Positions 8,812 through 15,935 of a stretch of DNA of 64,000 nucleotides are shown here, piece after piece. Below the pieces are notes generated by a model that saw only the letters and a program-made list of their open reading frames with translations, searched no databases and was not told the DNA's origin. Each line of letters begins with the position of its first letter. Within the stretch, counting starts at the first letter, position 1. A program made the translations under genes and the position numbers. The DNA is from Acetatifactor muris (lineage in GTDB: Bacteria > Bacillota > Clostridia > Lachnospirales > Lachnospiraceae), in the NCBI GenBank assembly GCA_023664365.1, contig JAMPFR010000003.1:39161-103160 (forward strand). Direction: 5' to 3'.

Positions 8812-9306
8812 TCAATGTTTCACTCTCTCATATCTCAGAAAGGTGTACGCAATATCGAAATAGGTCTGTTCGTCGCTGTCCGCAGTGATTTCCCACTCCG
8901 GATCCTTATCCAGATCGGGGAACCGGGCGTCCGCCTCATATTCCCTGTCAATCTTTGTAATATGGGCCACGTCGCAATAGGGCAGCAGCTGACGGTATAC
9001 ACTCTCCCCGCCGATAATATAAATCTCCTCCGTCCGATAATCCTGCAGCTTCTCCAGAAGCTCCTCCACGGAATGCACCACCACGGCGTCCTTTACGGTG
9101 AAATTTTTATCTCGGGAAAGAATAATATTGGTTCTGTTTTTCAGGGGCAGGCCCTGAGGAAAGGTCTGCAGGGTTTTCCGCCCCAGCACCACTACCTTCC
9201 CCGTGGTTTCCTCCCGGAAATGCTTATGATCGTTGGGTATGCGGACCAGAAGCTCCCCCTTGTTTCCGATTGCCCAGTTATTATCCACAGCTGCAATGAT
9301 ATTCAT
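8812..9306 (-). CDS. folA: Dihydrofolate reductase
   Basis: A 164-residue DHFR: MNIIAAVDNNWAIGNKGELL at the N-terminus (substrate-binding loop), VVLGRKTLQTFP, TNIILSRD, IYIIGGESVYRQLLPYCD. It makes tetrahydrofolate with NADPH and regenerates it after thymidylate synthesis. Start 9306 has GGAGG 7 bp upstream. It follows thyA on the same strand, the common thyA-folA pairing; the gap of about 96 bp holds part of a repeat (9368-9390). Confidence 0.96.
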   Translation of the reverse strand: MNIIAAVDNNWAIGNKGELLVRIPNDHKHFREETTGKVVVLGRKTLQTFPQGLPLKNRTNIILSRDKNFTVKDAVVVHSVEELLEKLQDYRTEEIYIIGGESVYRQLLPYCDVAHITKIDREYEADARFPDLDKDPEWEITADSDEQTYFDIAYTFLRYERVKH

Positions 9307-9367
9307 GTATATACCTCCATGCCCGCCTCCGGCGGCCCAAACAGTCAATAAGAAGAGTCTCCGTCGG

Positions 9368-9390
9368 GCGCATTGCCCGCGGGAATCAAA
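9368..9390. repeat. Fragment of dispersed repeat (copy R1)
   Basis: The stretch ATTGCCCGCGGGAATCAAA between folA and thyA matches the end module of larger copies at 30226-30298 and 50359-50476 (TTGCYCGCGGGAATAAAA). Only this end is present. Confidence 0.4.
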
Positions 9391-9402
9391 TTGCCGAAGG
9401 GG

Positions 9403-10251
9403 TTAAATGGCGATAGGGATGTCCTTTATCTGCTCCCCCGTCTCGTAGCCCTCCAGCTTTACGTCATCCCTTGTAAACCGATAGAAGTCATGTACCTCCG
9501 GGTTCAGCCGGAACCTTGGCGCAGGCTTCGGCTCTCTGGCAATCAACTCCTTAATAATGGGCACATGGCGGTCATAGATATGGGCGTCCGCAATCACATG
9601 CACCAGCTCCCCTACCTGCATGTCACAGACCTGAGCCAGCATATGCACCAGCACCGCATACTGCACCACATTCCAGTTGTTGGCCGCCAGCACATCCTGA
9701 GAACGCTGGTTCAAAACGGCATTCAGTGTCAGCCGTTCTTCCCCCTGCTTCTGGGTCACATTAAAGGTCATACTGTAGGCGCAGGGGTACAGGTTCATCT
9801 CGTGGAGATCCTGATGTACATATATATTTGTCATAATGCGGCGGCTGAAGGGATTATTTTTCAGGTCATACAGAACCCGATCCACCTGATCCATCATGCC
9901 TTCTTTATATTGATGCTTCACCCCCAGCTGATAACCGTAGGCCTTGCCGATGGATCCGCCCTCATCCGCCCACTCGTCCCAGATATGACTGTGAAGGTCC
10001 TTTATATTGTTGGACTTCTGCTGCCATATCCAAAGGATTTCATCTGTGGCGGACTTTAACGCCGTCCTGCGGAGGGTCATAATGGGAAACTCCTTCGACA
10101 GATCATAGCGGTTCACCACACCGAATTTTTTAATTGTATAGGCGGGGGTTCCGTCCGGCCAGTGGGGCCGCACCTTCTCCCCCTCCGTACTGGTGCCGTT
10201 CTCCAGGATATCCCTGCACATATCTATAAAAACCTTGTCTGCGTAACTCAT
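9403..10251 (-). CDS. thyA: Thymidylate synthase
   Basis: A 282-residue ThyA. Visible motifs: GVVNRYDLSKEFPIMTLRRTALKS, WAYGYQLG-like segment IGKAYGYQLG, active-site Cys in LYPCAYSMTFNV, QRSQDVLAANNWNVVQYAVL (folate and dUMP contacts) and DAHIYDRH. It methylates dUMP using methylene-tetrahydrofolate. Start 10251 has GGAGG upstream; the nuclease gene ends 11 bp before it, so the three genes nuclease-thyA-folA may form one unit. Confidence 0.96.
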   Translation of the reverse strand: MSYADKVFIDMCRDILENGTSTEGEKVRPHWPDGTPAYTIKKFGVVNRYDLSKEFPIMTLRRTALKSATDEILWIWQQKSNNIKDLHSHIWDEWADEGGSIGKAYGYQLGVKHQYKEGMMDQVDRVLYDLKNNPFSRRIMTNIYVHQDLHEMNLYPCAYSMTFNVTQKQGEERLTLNAVLNQRSQDVLAANNWNVVQYAVLVHMLAQVCDMQVGELVHVIADAHIYDRHVPIIKELIAREPKPAPRFRLNPEVHDFYRFTRDDVKLEGYETGEQIKDIPIAI

Positions 10252-10262
10252 CCGCCTGCCTC

Positions 10263-11864
10263 CTACTGATATCTGTCGCACAGCGAATTGATCTGGTCTG
10301 CAAATCTGGCCGCCTCTTTGTTGGGCATACCGTCTTTCTTCTGCACCAGGGCCAGAAGTCTCTGCGCCGCCGCCAGCAGCCTTGCATAAACCCCTGCCGC
10401 CACAACGGATCTTCCCTTCTTTTTGACGGGCACCGGCGCCGCTTCGTACTCCAGCTTGCCGGACGCCAGATTGAACACCGTTCCGCTGTATGGCGCGTAG
10501 GCCCTCTGGCCGTATTCTATCTTCAGACACTCTGCAAAGGAGGTACACACGGTATCCTCTCCGTGCACTACAAAGACCTTTTTCGGTTTCTCCTCAAAGC
10601 CGGAGATCCACTCAAGCAGCCCGTCCTTGTCCGCATGGCCGCTCATGCCGATCAACTGCCTGATCTGCGCCCGCACCTGTATGGTCTCACCGAAAAGCCT
10701 TACCTCTCTCGCACCCTCCACAATGCTTCTGCCCAGGGTTCCTATGGCCTGATATCCCACAAAAAGTATGGTACACTCCGGCCGCCAAAGGTTATGCTTC
10801 AAATGGTGCCTGATACGTCCCGCCTCGCACATGCCGGAGGCGGATATGATGACCTTGGGTGTATCGATAAAATTGATCTCCCTGGACTCCTCGCCGGTAA
10901 TGGCAAGCTTCAGGCCCGCAAAGGAAATAGGGTTAATCCCTTCCCGCACCAGCTCCATGGCCTCCTCGTTAAAGCAGTCCCAGCGATTCTCTTCAAAGAT
11001 GCCTGTGGCCTCCACTGCCAGAGGACTGTCCACATATACGGGAAACCGCTCATGTCCCTTTACCAGTCTGTCTACTTTGATTTTCCGCAGGAAATACAGA
11101 ATCTCCTGGGTACGCCCCACGGCAAAGGAGGGAATCACCACATTCCCGCCCCGGTCAAAGGTCTCCTTCAGAATCGCCGCCAACTCCGTCACAAAATCCG
11201 GCTGCTCCGTGCTGTGAAGCCTGTTTCCGTAGGTGGACTCCATCACCACATAGTCCGCCTCCTTTGTCAGGGTCGGATCTTTAAGCAGCGGCAGATTCTT
11301 GTTCCCGATGTCCCCGGAAAATACCAGCTTCTTTGTCACACCGTCCTCCGTCAGCCACACCTCAATGCTGGCGGAGCCTAAGAGATGCCCGATATCGGTA
11401 AAGCGGATCTTTACTTCGTCGCAGACTTGCACCTCTCTGCCGTAATGACAAGGCACAAGCCTCTTGATGACGCCCTCCGCGTCCTCCATGGTATAAAGAG
11501 GCTCAGACGCTTGGAACTCCCCGCCTCTCCTGGCTTTCCGGTTCTTCCATTCCGCCTCCATCATCTGGATGTGGGCGCAGTCACGGAGCATGATACTGCA
11601 AAGATCCGCCGTCGCATCCGTGGCAAACACCTGTCCCCTGAAGCCTCCCGCATACAGCAGAGGCAGCAGCCCCGAATGGTCTATATGGGCATGGGTCAGA
11701 AATACATAGTCTATCATGGACGGACTCACCGGCAGCGGCTCATTTTCAAAGGTGTTTACCCCCTGCTCCATCCCGTAATCCACCAGGATATGCTTTTTCC
11801 CCACCTCAATGTAATGGCAGCTTCCCGTCACCTCATGGTCCGCACCCAAAAATACAAGCTTCAT
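10263..11864 (-). CDS. MBL-fold beta-CASP ribonuclease-like protein
   Basis: A 533-residue metallo-beta-lactamase fold protein of the CPSF73-like beta-CASP group. Zinc ligands appear in LTHAHIDHSGLLPLL (HxHxDH), DIGHLLGSASIEV and FSGDIGNKN. The beta-CASP part has VVIPSFAVGRTQEILYFL, ISASGMCEAGRIRHHL, TILFVGYQAIGTLGR and the terminal H motif IGMSGHADKDGLLEW, then VVHGEDT. The family cleaves RNA; the substrate here is unknown. It is longer than the core by a basic C-terminal tail of about 70 residues. Start 11864 is preceded by GGAGGAGAGGT. Confidence 0.87.
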   Translation of the reverse strand: MKLVFLGADHEVTGSCHYIEVGKKHILVDYGMEQGVNTFENEPLPVSPSMIDYVFLTHAHIDHSGLLPLLYAGGFRGQVFATDATADLCSIMLRDCAHIQMMEAEWKNRKARRGGEFQASEPLYTMEDAEGVIKRLVPCHYGREVQVCDEVKIRFTDIGHLLGSASIEVWLTEDGVTKKLVFSGDIGNKNLPLLKDPTLTKEADYVVMESTYGNRLHSTEQPDFVTELAAILKETFDRGGNVVIPSFAVGRTQEILYFLRKIKVDRLVKGHERFPVYVDSPLAVEATGIFEENRWDCFNEEAMELVREGINPISFAGLKLAITGEESREINFIDTPKVIISASGMCEAGRIRHHLKHNLWRPECTILFVGYQAIGTLGRSIVEGAREVRLFGETIQVRAQIRQLIGMSGHADKDGLLEWISGFEEKPKKVFVVHGEDTVCTSFAECLKIEYGQRAYAPYSGTVFNLASGKLEYEAAPVPVKKKGRSVVAAGVYARLLAAAQRLLALVQKKDGMPNKEAARFADQINSLCDRYQ

Positions 11865-11903
11865 ACCTCTCCTCCTTCTCCTGTGCCTCTCCCTGCGTCC
11901 GCT

Positions 11904-11930
11904 TTTCGACTCCGGTCGATCCAGTCGAAA
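11904..11930 (-). other. Leader hairpin of the beta-CASP gene
   Basis: Arms TTTCGACT (11904-11911) and AGTCGAAA (11923-11930) form an 8-bp stem between promoter and start. It has no T-tract, so it is a leader structure rather than a terminator. Confidence 0.4.
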
Positions 11931-11950
11931 AACCGCTTATGTATAATTAT

Positions 11951-11979
11951 ATTTTATCTTTATACGGGGAGAAGCGCAA
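11951..11979 (-). promoter_or_regulatory. Promoter of the beta-CASP-thyA-folA unit
   Basis: Minus-strand -35 TTGCGC (11974-11979), -10 TAAAAT (11951-11956), spacer 17 bp. Confidence 0.5.
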
Positions 11980-12002
11980 GCAATTTGTTTTGAAAAAAAG
12001 CA

Positions 12003-12031
12003 TTGACATTTTTAAATCCCCATGGTATCAT
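12003..12031 (+). promoter_or_regulatory. tRNA-Gly promoter
   Basis: Consensus -35 TTGACA (12003-12008), 17-bp spacer, -10 TATCAT (12026-12031), about 74 bp upstream of the mature tRNA 5' end. Confidence 0.8.
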
Positions 12032-12039
12032 CTCAAAGT

Positions 12040-12081
12040 AATGATTTTGCATAAATGATTTTGCATAAATGATTTTGCATA
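12040..12081 (+). repeat. Three tandem 14-bp repeats in the tRNA leader
   Basis: The unit AATGATTTTGCATA occurs three times without interruption (12040-12053, 12054-12067, 12068-12081), between the tRNA promoter and the tRNA, in the part of the precursor removed by RNase P. Confidence 0.9.
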
Positions 12082-12104
12082 TCATTTTCGATTTACATTT
12101 TTTT

Positions 12105-12177
12105 GCGATAGTAGTACAGTTGGTAGTACGCCACCTTGCCAAGGTGGAGGTCGCGGGTTCGAGTCCCGTCTATCGCT
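12105..12177 (+). tRNA. tRNA-Gly (anticodon GCC)
   Basis: Acceptor arms GCGATAG (12105-12111) and CTATCGC (12170-12176), D arm with AGTTGGTAGTA, anticodon stem CCACC/GGTGG around loop TTGCCAA (anticodon GCC), T loop TTCGAGT, discriminator T at 12177; CCA is not encoded. Its last 24 bases are duplicated at 22576-22599, so this gene is the integration site of the element to its right and stays intact. Confidence 0.97.
12154..12177 (+). other. attL core (tRNA 3' end)
   Basis: Twenty-four bases from CGGGTTCGAG to CTATCGCT are identical to 22576-22599. Flanking bases differ on both sides, so this is the whole crossover repeat. It covers the T arm and the 3' acceptor strand of tRNA-Gly. Confidence 0.93.
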
Positions 12178-12190
12178 TTCCCTGCTTTGT

Positions 12191-12218
12191 TCCCCTAGTT
12201 AGCTAGGGGATTCTTTTT
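12191..12218 (+). terminator. Element-borne terminator after tRNA-Gly
   Basis: Arms TCCCCTAG (12191-12198) and CTAGGGGA (12203-12210), loop TTAG, followed by TTCTTTTTG. It lies just inside the element and replaces the tRNA's original terminator, which is now at 22609-22637 beyond attR. Confidence 0.75.
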
Positions 12219-12226
12219 GTTTACGG

Positions 12227-13297
12227 TTACAGCTTATAATCAAGCGCATTCTTCATGTACTCCATTACTTTTTGATAGTTCTTACCATACGATAAGATAT
12301 AACTGTTTTCGGTTGTCCCGATTTCAGCATGACCCATGAGGTCTGATACCACTCTGGTGGGAACGCCGGAAAAATGAAGCTTTGTAGCAAAGGTCTTCCG
12401 TATCATGTGGCTATGGAAATAAGGAATATCACACAGTTCACAAAGCTTCCGAAGGGTAGTAGCAAGGGACTGGACAAGGATAACGTCATCACCGTCAGAA
12501 GCAAGGAAGGGGCTTTCTATCTTATGCACTTCATGCCATTCCTTTATTAATTCATAAAACTGCTTCACTTCAGGAAGAATCGGTATCTCCCGGACGCTGT
12601 AAACTGTCTTACAGCTGTCAACAACACGGTAGACCATACAGCCTATCTTACTGCCGTCCTCAAGGCGTTCATAGTACTTTGATTCAGTCTTGTAGATTTT
12701 GATAACACCCTTTTCAAAATCAAAGTCGTTGAAGGTAAGGCTTGCCAGTTCTCCGATACGCAGGCCAAGGTAGAAATTCATGCAGAGGGCAAGGCAGCCG
12801 CATTGTTTCTGGGCATAAATTTTATGCTTTACAACATGTTCAATCAGCTTCTCCACCTGGATTGCAGGGACAGCGGATTCCTGCTTCCTGGATGTGTTCA
12901 GCTTATCCATGGGGATATAACGTTTGATTTTCTCCCAATCATACAGGCAGACACCGCCTTTATTTATATCACGGAAATAGATAAGGGTACTGCGGATTAT
13001 CTGAAGAATACGCTGAAGCTCCTTCAGGGTTATGCGGGCATCTGAAAGAATAATAGGGGTGAGGAAGTCAATTATATCCTTCTCTGTTATTTTTGATATA
13101 CACTTTTCAGAAATGGGGTGGCCGTCATAATACCTGTTATAGGTCACTTCTATCCTGTCAAGTGAACCGGGCTTCACACAGGTCATTTTCATCTTGAACC
13201 ATGCCCGGTATGCGTCATGAAACTTTATCTCCTCCTGATTTATTATCTCTATTATGTTTTTTTCGTAACCTATGGATAACCATTCTGCTTCTGTCAT
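12227..13297 (-). CDS. int: Tyrosine recombinase (phage integrase)
   Basis: A 356-residue integrase. The N-terminal SAM-like core-binding domain spans about 20-125 (FHDAYRAWFKMKMTCVKPGSLDRIEVTYNRYY). The catalytic domain has Arg in LGLRIGELASLTF, a following Lys region, HxxR in FHSHMIRKTFAT, and GHAEIGTTENSYI with His and the nucleophile Tyr. It should catalyse crossover between the 24-bp att sites. The start at 13297 has AGGAG 8 bp upstream, and this start overlaps the 3' end of the Zot gene by 83 bp; a later Met at 13192 would cut into the core-binding domain. Its end points at the tRNA, as in many tRNA-integrating elements. Confidence 0.95.
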   Translation of the reverse strand: MTEAEWLSIGYEKNIIEIINQEEIKFHDAYRAWFKMKMTCVKPGSLDRIEVTYNRYYDGHPISEKCISKITEKDIIDFLTPIILSDARITLKELQRILQIIRSTLIYFRDINKGGVCLYDWEKIKRYIPMDKLNTSRKQESAVPAIQVEKLIEHVVKHKIYAQKQCGCLALCMNFYLGLRIGELASLTFNDFDFEKGVIKIYKTESKYYERLEDGSKIGCMVYRVVDSCKTVYSVREIPILPEVKQFYELIKEWHEVHKIESPFLASDGDDVILVQSLATTLRKLCELCDIPYFHSHMIRKTFATKLHFSGVPTRVVSDLMGHAEIGTTENSYILSYGKNYQKVMEYMKNALDYKL

Positions 13298-14000
13298 GTT
13301 TCTTTCTCCTCTTCTTATCTTCTATATCAGGGATTTCAATAAAGGGCATAGGGGGCTTCTGGGGAATCTCAAAGCTGTCAAAGTACTTTGTCCAATGGGG
13401 TATCCAAGTCCATATCTGGGAACGCAGACCGAACAGGGAAAGCCAGAAGGACTCAAATTCCAGTGAATCTGCTATGCGGGCTTCAGACTGGCCGTCGGGG
13501 TTGACAATTACAATGCCGCGCTTTATCTTACGGGCTATGGAGAGGACGCCAAAATGATTTACCACAAGGTACATGTAATCGGTCAGGTTACGAAGTTTCA
13601 CGTCCACGTCAAAGGTCTGAGAAAACAGATAGACCGTCACGCGGTTATGACGCTGAAGCTTGAACCAATCCCGGACATGGGGCTTGAAGTCCTTATACTG
13701 ACGGTTATCCCATATCATGCCGACTTCATCAATGAAAACGACGGATTCTTCCGGGAAGTTGAAAAGGCCTACCTTTGTCACATCAAAGGCACGGCATCCG
13801 GGAATATACACAGTGCTATAAACCTGTTTCCCTTTTTTCAAAGCTTGTCGGGCAAGCTTTGTGATGAGGGTGGTCTTACCGCTGCCTTTTTTGCCAAAGA
13901 CCATTATCAGCTTATAAGGATTACGGTATTTTGATGTATATTTCAGGAAACACAGGATAAAGAAAGTGATTCCTATTATGAGCCAACCATACCAAGGCAT
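13215..14000 (-). CDS. Zot/pI-type filamentous phage assembly ATPase
   Basis: A 261-residue membrane ATPase. Residues 3-20 form one membrane span, followed by Walker A GKKGSGKTT (36-44), Walker B VVFIDE (87-92) and the conserved WFKLQRHNRVTVYLFSQTFDVDVKLRN segment with a sensor-like position. This layout matches the Zot domain of inovirus pI proteins, which drive extrusion of the virion through the membrane. In fd-type pI the span lies after the ATPase; here it is N-terminal, and the C-terminus is a basic Lys/Arg-rich tail. Start 14000 has GGGGGAAGG upstream and directly abuts the stop of the 48-residue gene. Confidence 0.88.
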   Translation of the reverse strand: MPWYGWLIIGITFFILCFLKYTSKYRNPYKLIMVFGKKGSGKTTLITKLARQALKKGKQVYSTVYIPGCRAFDVTKVGLFNFPEESVVFIDEVGMIWDNRQYKDFKPHVRDWFKLQRHNRVTVYLFSQTFDVDVKLRNLTDYMYLVVNHFGVLSIARKIKRGIVIVNPDGQSEARIADSLEFESFWLSLFGLRSQIWTWIPHWTKYFDSFEIPQKPPMPFIEIPDIEDKKRRKKHDRSRMVIHRLRKKHNRDNKSGGDKVS

Positions 14001-14147
14001 TTACCTTCCCCCTCTCATAATTCTAATTAAAAGCGTTACTATCTCCAAGAATATACACACCAGAAGCATAATGGTGAAGGGTGTGAAAACCTCCGTATAT
14101 ATCGGATAAAAAAGTATATTTACCACCGATTTCAATATTTCAGTCAT
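14001..14147 (-). CDS. 48-residue membrane protein, probable minor virion protein
   Basis: Reads MTEILKSVVNILFYP at the start and ends LLIRIMRGGR. It has one strong span (FTPFTIMLLVCIFLEIVTLLI) and a basic end. The stop TAA is immediately followed by the ATG of the Zot gene, so it belongs to the same operon. Position just before the pI-like ATPase is that of pVI in fd-type phages, but this protein is shorter; a pVI-like role is inference. No clear Shine-Dalgarno lies before the ATG; an 8-bp GC hairpin lies 10 bp upstream. Confidence 0.6.
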   Translation of the reverse strand: MTEILKSVVNILFYPIYTEVFTPFTIMLLVCIFLEIVTLLIRIMRGGR

Positions 14148-14156
14148 AATGTGCTT

Positions 14157-14177
14157 GCGGGGGCTTTACGCCCCCGC
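14157..14177 (-). terminator. GC-rich hairpin after the coat-like genes
   Basis: Arms GCGGGGGC (14157-14164) and GCCCCCGC (14170-14177), 5-nt loop, no T-tract. It lies between the 69-residue coat candidate and the minor-protein/ATPase genes, where filamentous phages carry a terminator that keeps coat mRNA high. It may attenuate or protect mRNA ends. Confidence 0.5.
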
Positions 14178-14188
14178 TCCTCCTTCCT

Positions 14189-14398
14189 TTACACGGAATG
14201 CCATACGCGGCTAAACATGCCGACAACAGCACCGCAAATAAGTATCAGGAACATTATCAGAATGGCCGGGTTACCAAAGATAAAGTTCACAAGGTTTCCC
14301 ATTTCTTCAATGAAAAACTTGAACATTTCCGTAGCCATTTTCAAAATGTCGGTGATACTTGCGGCAGTAGAAGCACCGCCAGAAAGCAAAGCAAACAT
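14189..14398 (-). CDS. 69-residue single-span protein, coat candidate
   Basis: MFALLSGGASTAASITDIL, an amphipathic acidic middle (KFFIEEMGNLVNFIF), a hydrophobic span (NPAILIMFLILICGAVVGMF) and a short basic end SRVWHSV. The ATG at 14398 has a near-ideal AAAGGAGGTG 8 bp upstream; the in-frame GTG at 14407 would overlap that site. It is 1 bp after the stop of the 54-residue gene and is followed by a GC hairpin. Strong translation signal, size and topology fit a major coat (pVIII-like) protein, but neighbouring small proteins fit as well. Confidence 0.65.
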   Translation of the reverse strand: MFALLSGGASTAASITDILKMATEMFKFFIEEMGNLVNFIFGNPAILIMFLILICGAVVGMFSRVWHSV

Positions 14399-14399
14399 A

Positions 14400-14564
14400 C
14401 TAAACACCTCCTTTCCATAGTTTTTTTAACAGGACTGCAACCTTGCTGAAGATTCCTGCACATATGATAAAGCCACCAATGACACCCCATGTGCCTATCT
14501 CTTTCCAGAGGGAGACAAAGGTATCAATGAGCCAATCACCGAAGATTGATAAATCACTTATCAT
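14400..14564 (-). CDS. 54-residue single-span protein, coat candidate
   Basis: Starts MISDLSIFGDWLIDTF, has a span WGVIGGFIICAGIF and ends with the basic VLLKKLWKGGV. Acidic amphipathic N-terminus, short span and lysine-rich C-terminus reproduce the charge layout of pVIII of fd, where the basic end contacts DNA. GGAGGT lies 9 bp before the ATG. It overlaps the preceding gene by 11 bp. It is an equally good, by charge pattern perhaps better, candidate for the major coat than the 69-residue protein. Confidence 0.65.
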   Translation of the reverse strand: MISDLSIFGDWLIDTFVSLWKEIGTWGVIGGFIICAGIFSKVAVLLKKLWKGGV

Positions 14565-14712
14565 GCAACAGCCACCTCCAGAATGTCATAACTATCTGGG
14601 TGAAAAATTCAATAGCCATAACCGCGAATATCACGATAACCATTGCACCGTAGTACGGGCCGATTGTGTCAAACAGGTCAAAACCGATTAATGTGTTGAT
14701 GTACTCAAGCAT
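14554..14712 (-). CDS. 52-residue single-span protein
   Basis: MLEYINTLIGFDLFD followed by a long span (GAMVIVIFAVMAIEFFTQIVM) and WRWLLHDK. GGAGGAAGAAATA precedes the ATG. Its start overlaps the stop of the 269-residue gene (TAATG). Candidate minor coat protein (pVII/pIX-like) by size and position. Confidence 0.6.
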   Translation of the reverse strand: MLEYINTLIGFDLFDTIGPYYGAMVIVIFAVMAIEFFTQIVMTFWRWLLHDK

Positions 14713-15521
14713 TATTTCTTCCTCCTCATAACAAAGAATATGACTGCACAGATACACACAGGTATCAGGATAGAACCAAGGTGCTTCTCATTATTTTCCG
14801 AAAGTACGGGAAAGCCGGACACCATGTTTGTATATATCAGCTGACCGTTGGTGTAGGGAATGCGGTAGGTATCCGTTATTTCCGAAACATCATATTTATA
14901 GTTCCAATAGGTCTGATAGCCGCTTGTGTAGGAGTAACGATAGTAATGGCACAACTGTGCGCCGGGGCTGAATTCAAGGCAATTTCCATTCACTTTTGCG
15001 CGTGAGTCAATAAGCAGATAGCCTTCATTTGCATCATTCGCGTTAAGGCGATAAGCGACATATTTATAATGCGCGGGAGAGCCGTCAACCACACGGGAAA
15101 ACACATCCACGATAGCAGAGGACAAATAGGCATCCGCAATAGACAGGTTAGCGGCGCGGGTTTCTGCAAGCGATTCCTCTACAAGGGTATCTACAAGGGA
15201 CTCTACCTCCGAATACGGGACGGACGGTTCAATCAGTTCAAGGTCATTCCCGGATACGGAAAAATCATCCTCTGATTCAGGTTCAGGGTTCAGAACCTCT
15301 TCCAAGGTTGTATCTGCATTGATAAGGACATTGCCGTTTTCGTCCGTGGCATAGTCCGGGAGGGTGAATTCAATTTCAGGTTCGTCCTCTTCGGGATACC
15401 ACGGGGAGTTTTCGTCCTCTACATCAAAGAGGGATACTGCAGAAGCAGTCAGGCCATAGTACCAAAAGCCTACAAACAGCAGTACAATGAGGATAAGTAT
15501 ATAATCTCTTAATCTTTCCAT
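14712..15521 (-). CDS. 269-residue surface protein with N- and C-terminal spans
   Basis: Begins MERLRDYILILIVLLFVGFWYYGL (signal-anchor or signal peptide), continues with about 85 very acidic residues (VEDENSPWYPEEDEPEIEF and further), then a folded domain with paired cysteines (GNCLEFSPGAQLCHYY), and ends with a span and basic tail (SILIPVCICAVIFFVMRRKK). This is the topology of an exported, membrane-anchored virion or attachment protein. AAGGAG precedes the start at 15521. No family is recognised; a pIII- or pVI-like tip protein is possible. Confidence 0.65.
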   Translation of the reverse strand: MERLRDYILILIVLLFVGFWYYGLTASAVSLFDVEDENSPWYPEEDEPEIEFTLPDYATDENGNVLINADTTLEEVLNPEPESEDDFSVSGNDLELIEPSVPYSEVESLVDTLVEESLAETRAANLSIADAYLSSAIVDVFSRVVDGSPAHYKYVAYRLNANDANEGYLLIDSRAKVNGNCLEFSPGAQLCHYYRYSYTSGYQTYWNYKYDVSEITDTYRIPYTNGQLIYTNMVSGFPVLSENNEKHLGSILIPVCICAVIFFVMRRKK

Positions 15522-15553
15522 GTCGTCTCCTTTTCTTGAAAGTGTAGTTGCAA

Positions 15554-15712
15554 TTATCGAAGCTTGCCCATAAGGAATATAAGGATAATGCCACAAATAA
15601 AAATTCCAATGAGCATGTAGCCATAAGTCACATTCCCATAAAAGGGAAGTTCAAATATCATCTTTACAAATTTTCCAAAAAACTCTATACATCCGCTGAT
15701 AAACTCAAGCAT
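15554..15712 (-). CDS. 52-residue single-span protein
   Basis: Starts MLEFISGCIEFFGKFVK, with a membrane span in GYMLIGIFICGIILIFLMG and end KLR. GTGGGG lies about 8 bp before the ATG at 15712. It sits 4 bp after the 72-residue gene. Its opening MLEF/MLEY is shared with the two neighbouring small proteins, which suggests duplication. Probable virion component. Confidence 0.6.
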   Translation of the reverse strand: MLEFISGCIEFFGKFVKMIFELPFYGNVTYGYMLIGIFICGIILIFLMGKLR

Positions 15713-15716
15713 TCCT

Positions 15717-15935
15717 TTAACCCCACTTATTTATGATTGCAATTAGCATAGCTATTGCTATAACTGCCAGTATGGGAACTGTAATAAACGGTGGCATCAT
15801 ACCAAGCGTTTTTACGACTACTGAATAAATTTTCGGGACTAACAACAATAGCTGAATAAGGTTTTTAATTGAGGTAACAACAAAATCGATAACCGTAGAA
15901 ATAATGTCACCTATTTTGGAGAAAAACTCTAGCAT
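15717..15935 (-). CDS. 72-residue membrane protein
   Basis: MLEFFSKIGDIISTV opening, two hydrophobic stretches (SIKNLIQLLLLVPKIYSVVV and PPFITVPILAVIAIAMLIAII) and end NKWG. GGAGGTGAC precedes the start, and the ATG overlaps the upstream stop (TAATG). It belongs to the run of small element proteins; role in the virion or its membrane assembly is inferred. Confidence 0.62.
   Translation of the reverse strand: MLEFFSKIGDIISTVIDFVVTSIKNLIQLLLLVPKIYSVVVKTLGMMPPFITVPILAVIAIAMLIAIINKWG

Noticed and set aside
14407-14407. GTG start for the 69-residue coat candidate
   Set aside because: It would overlap the AAAGGAGGTG ribosome binding site; the ATG at 14398 is ideally spaced.
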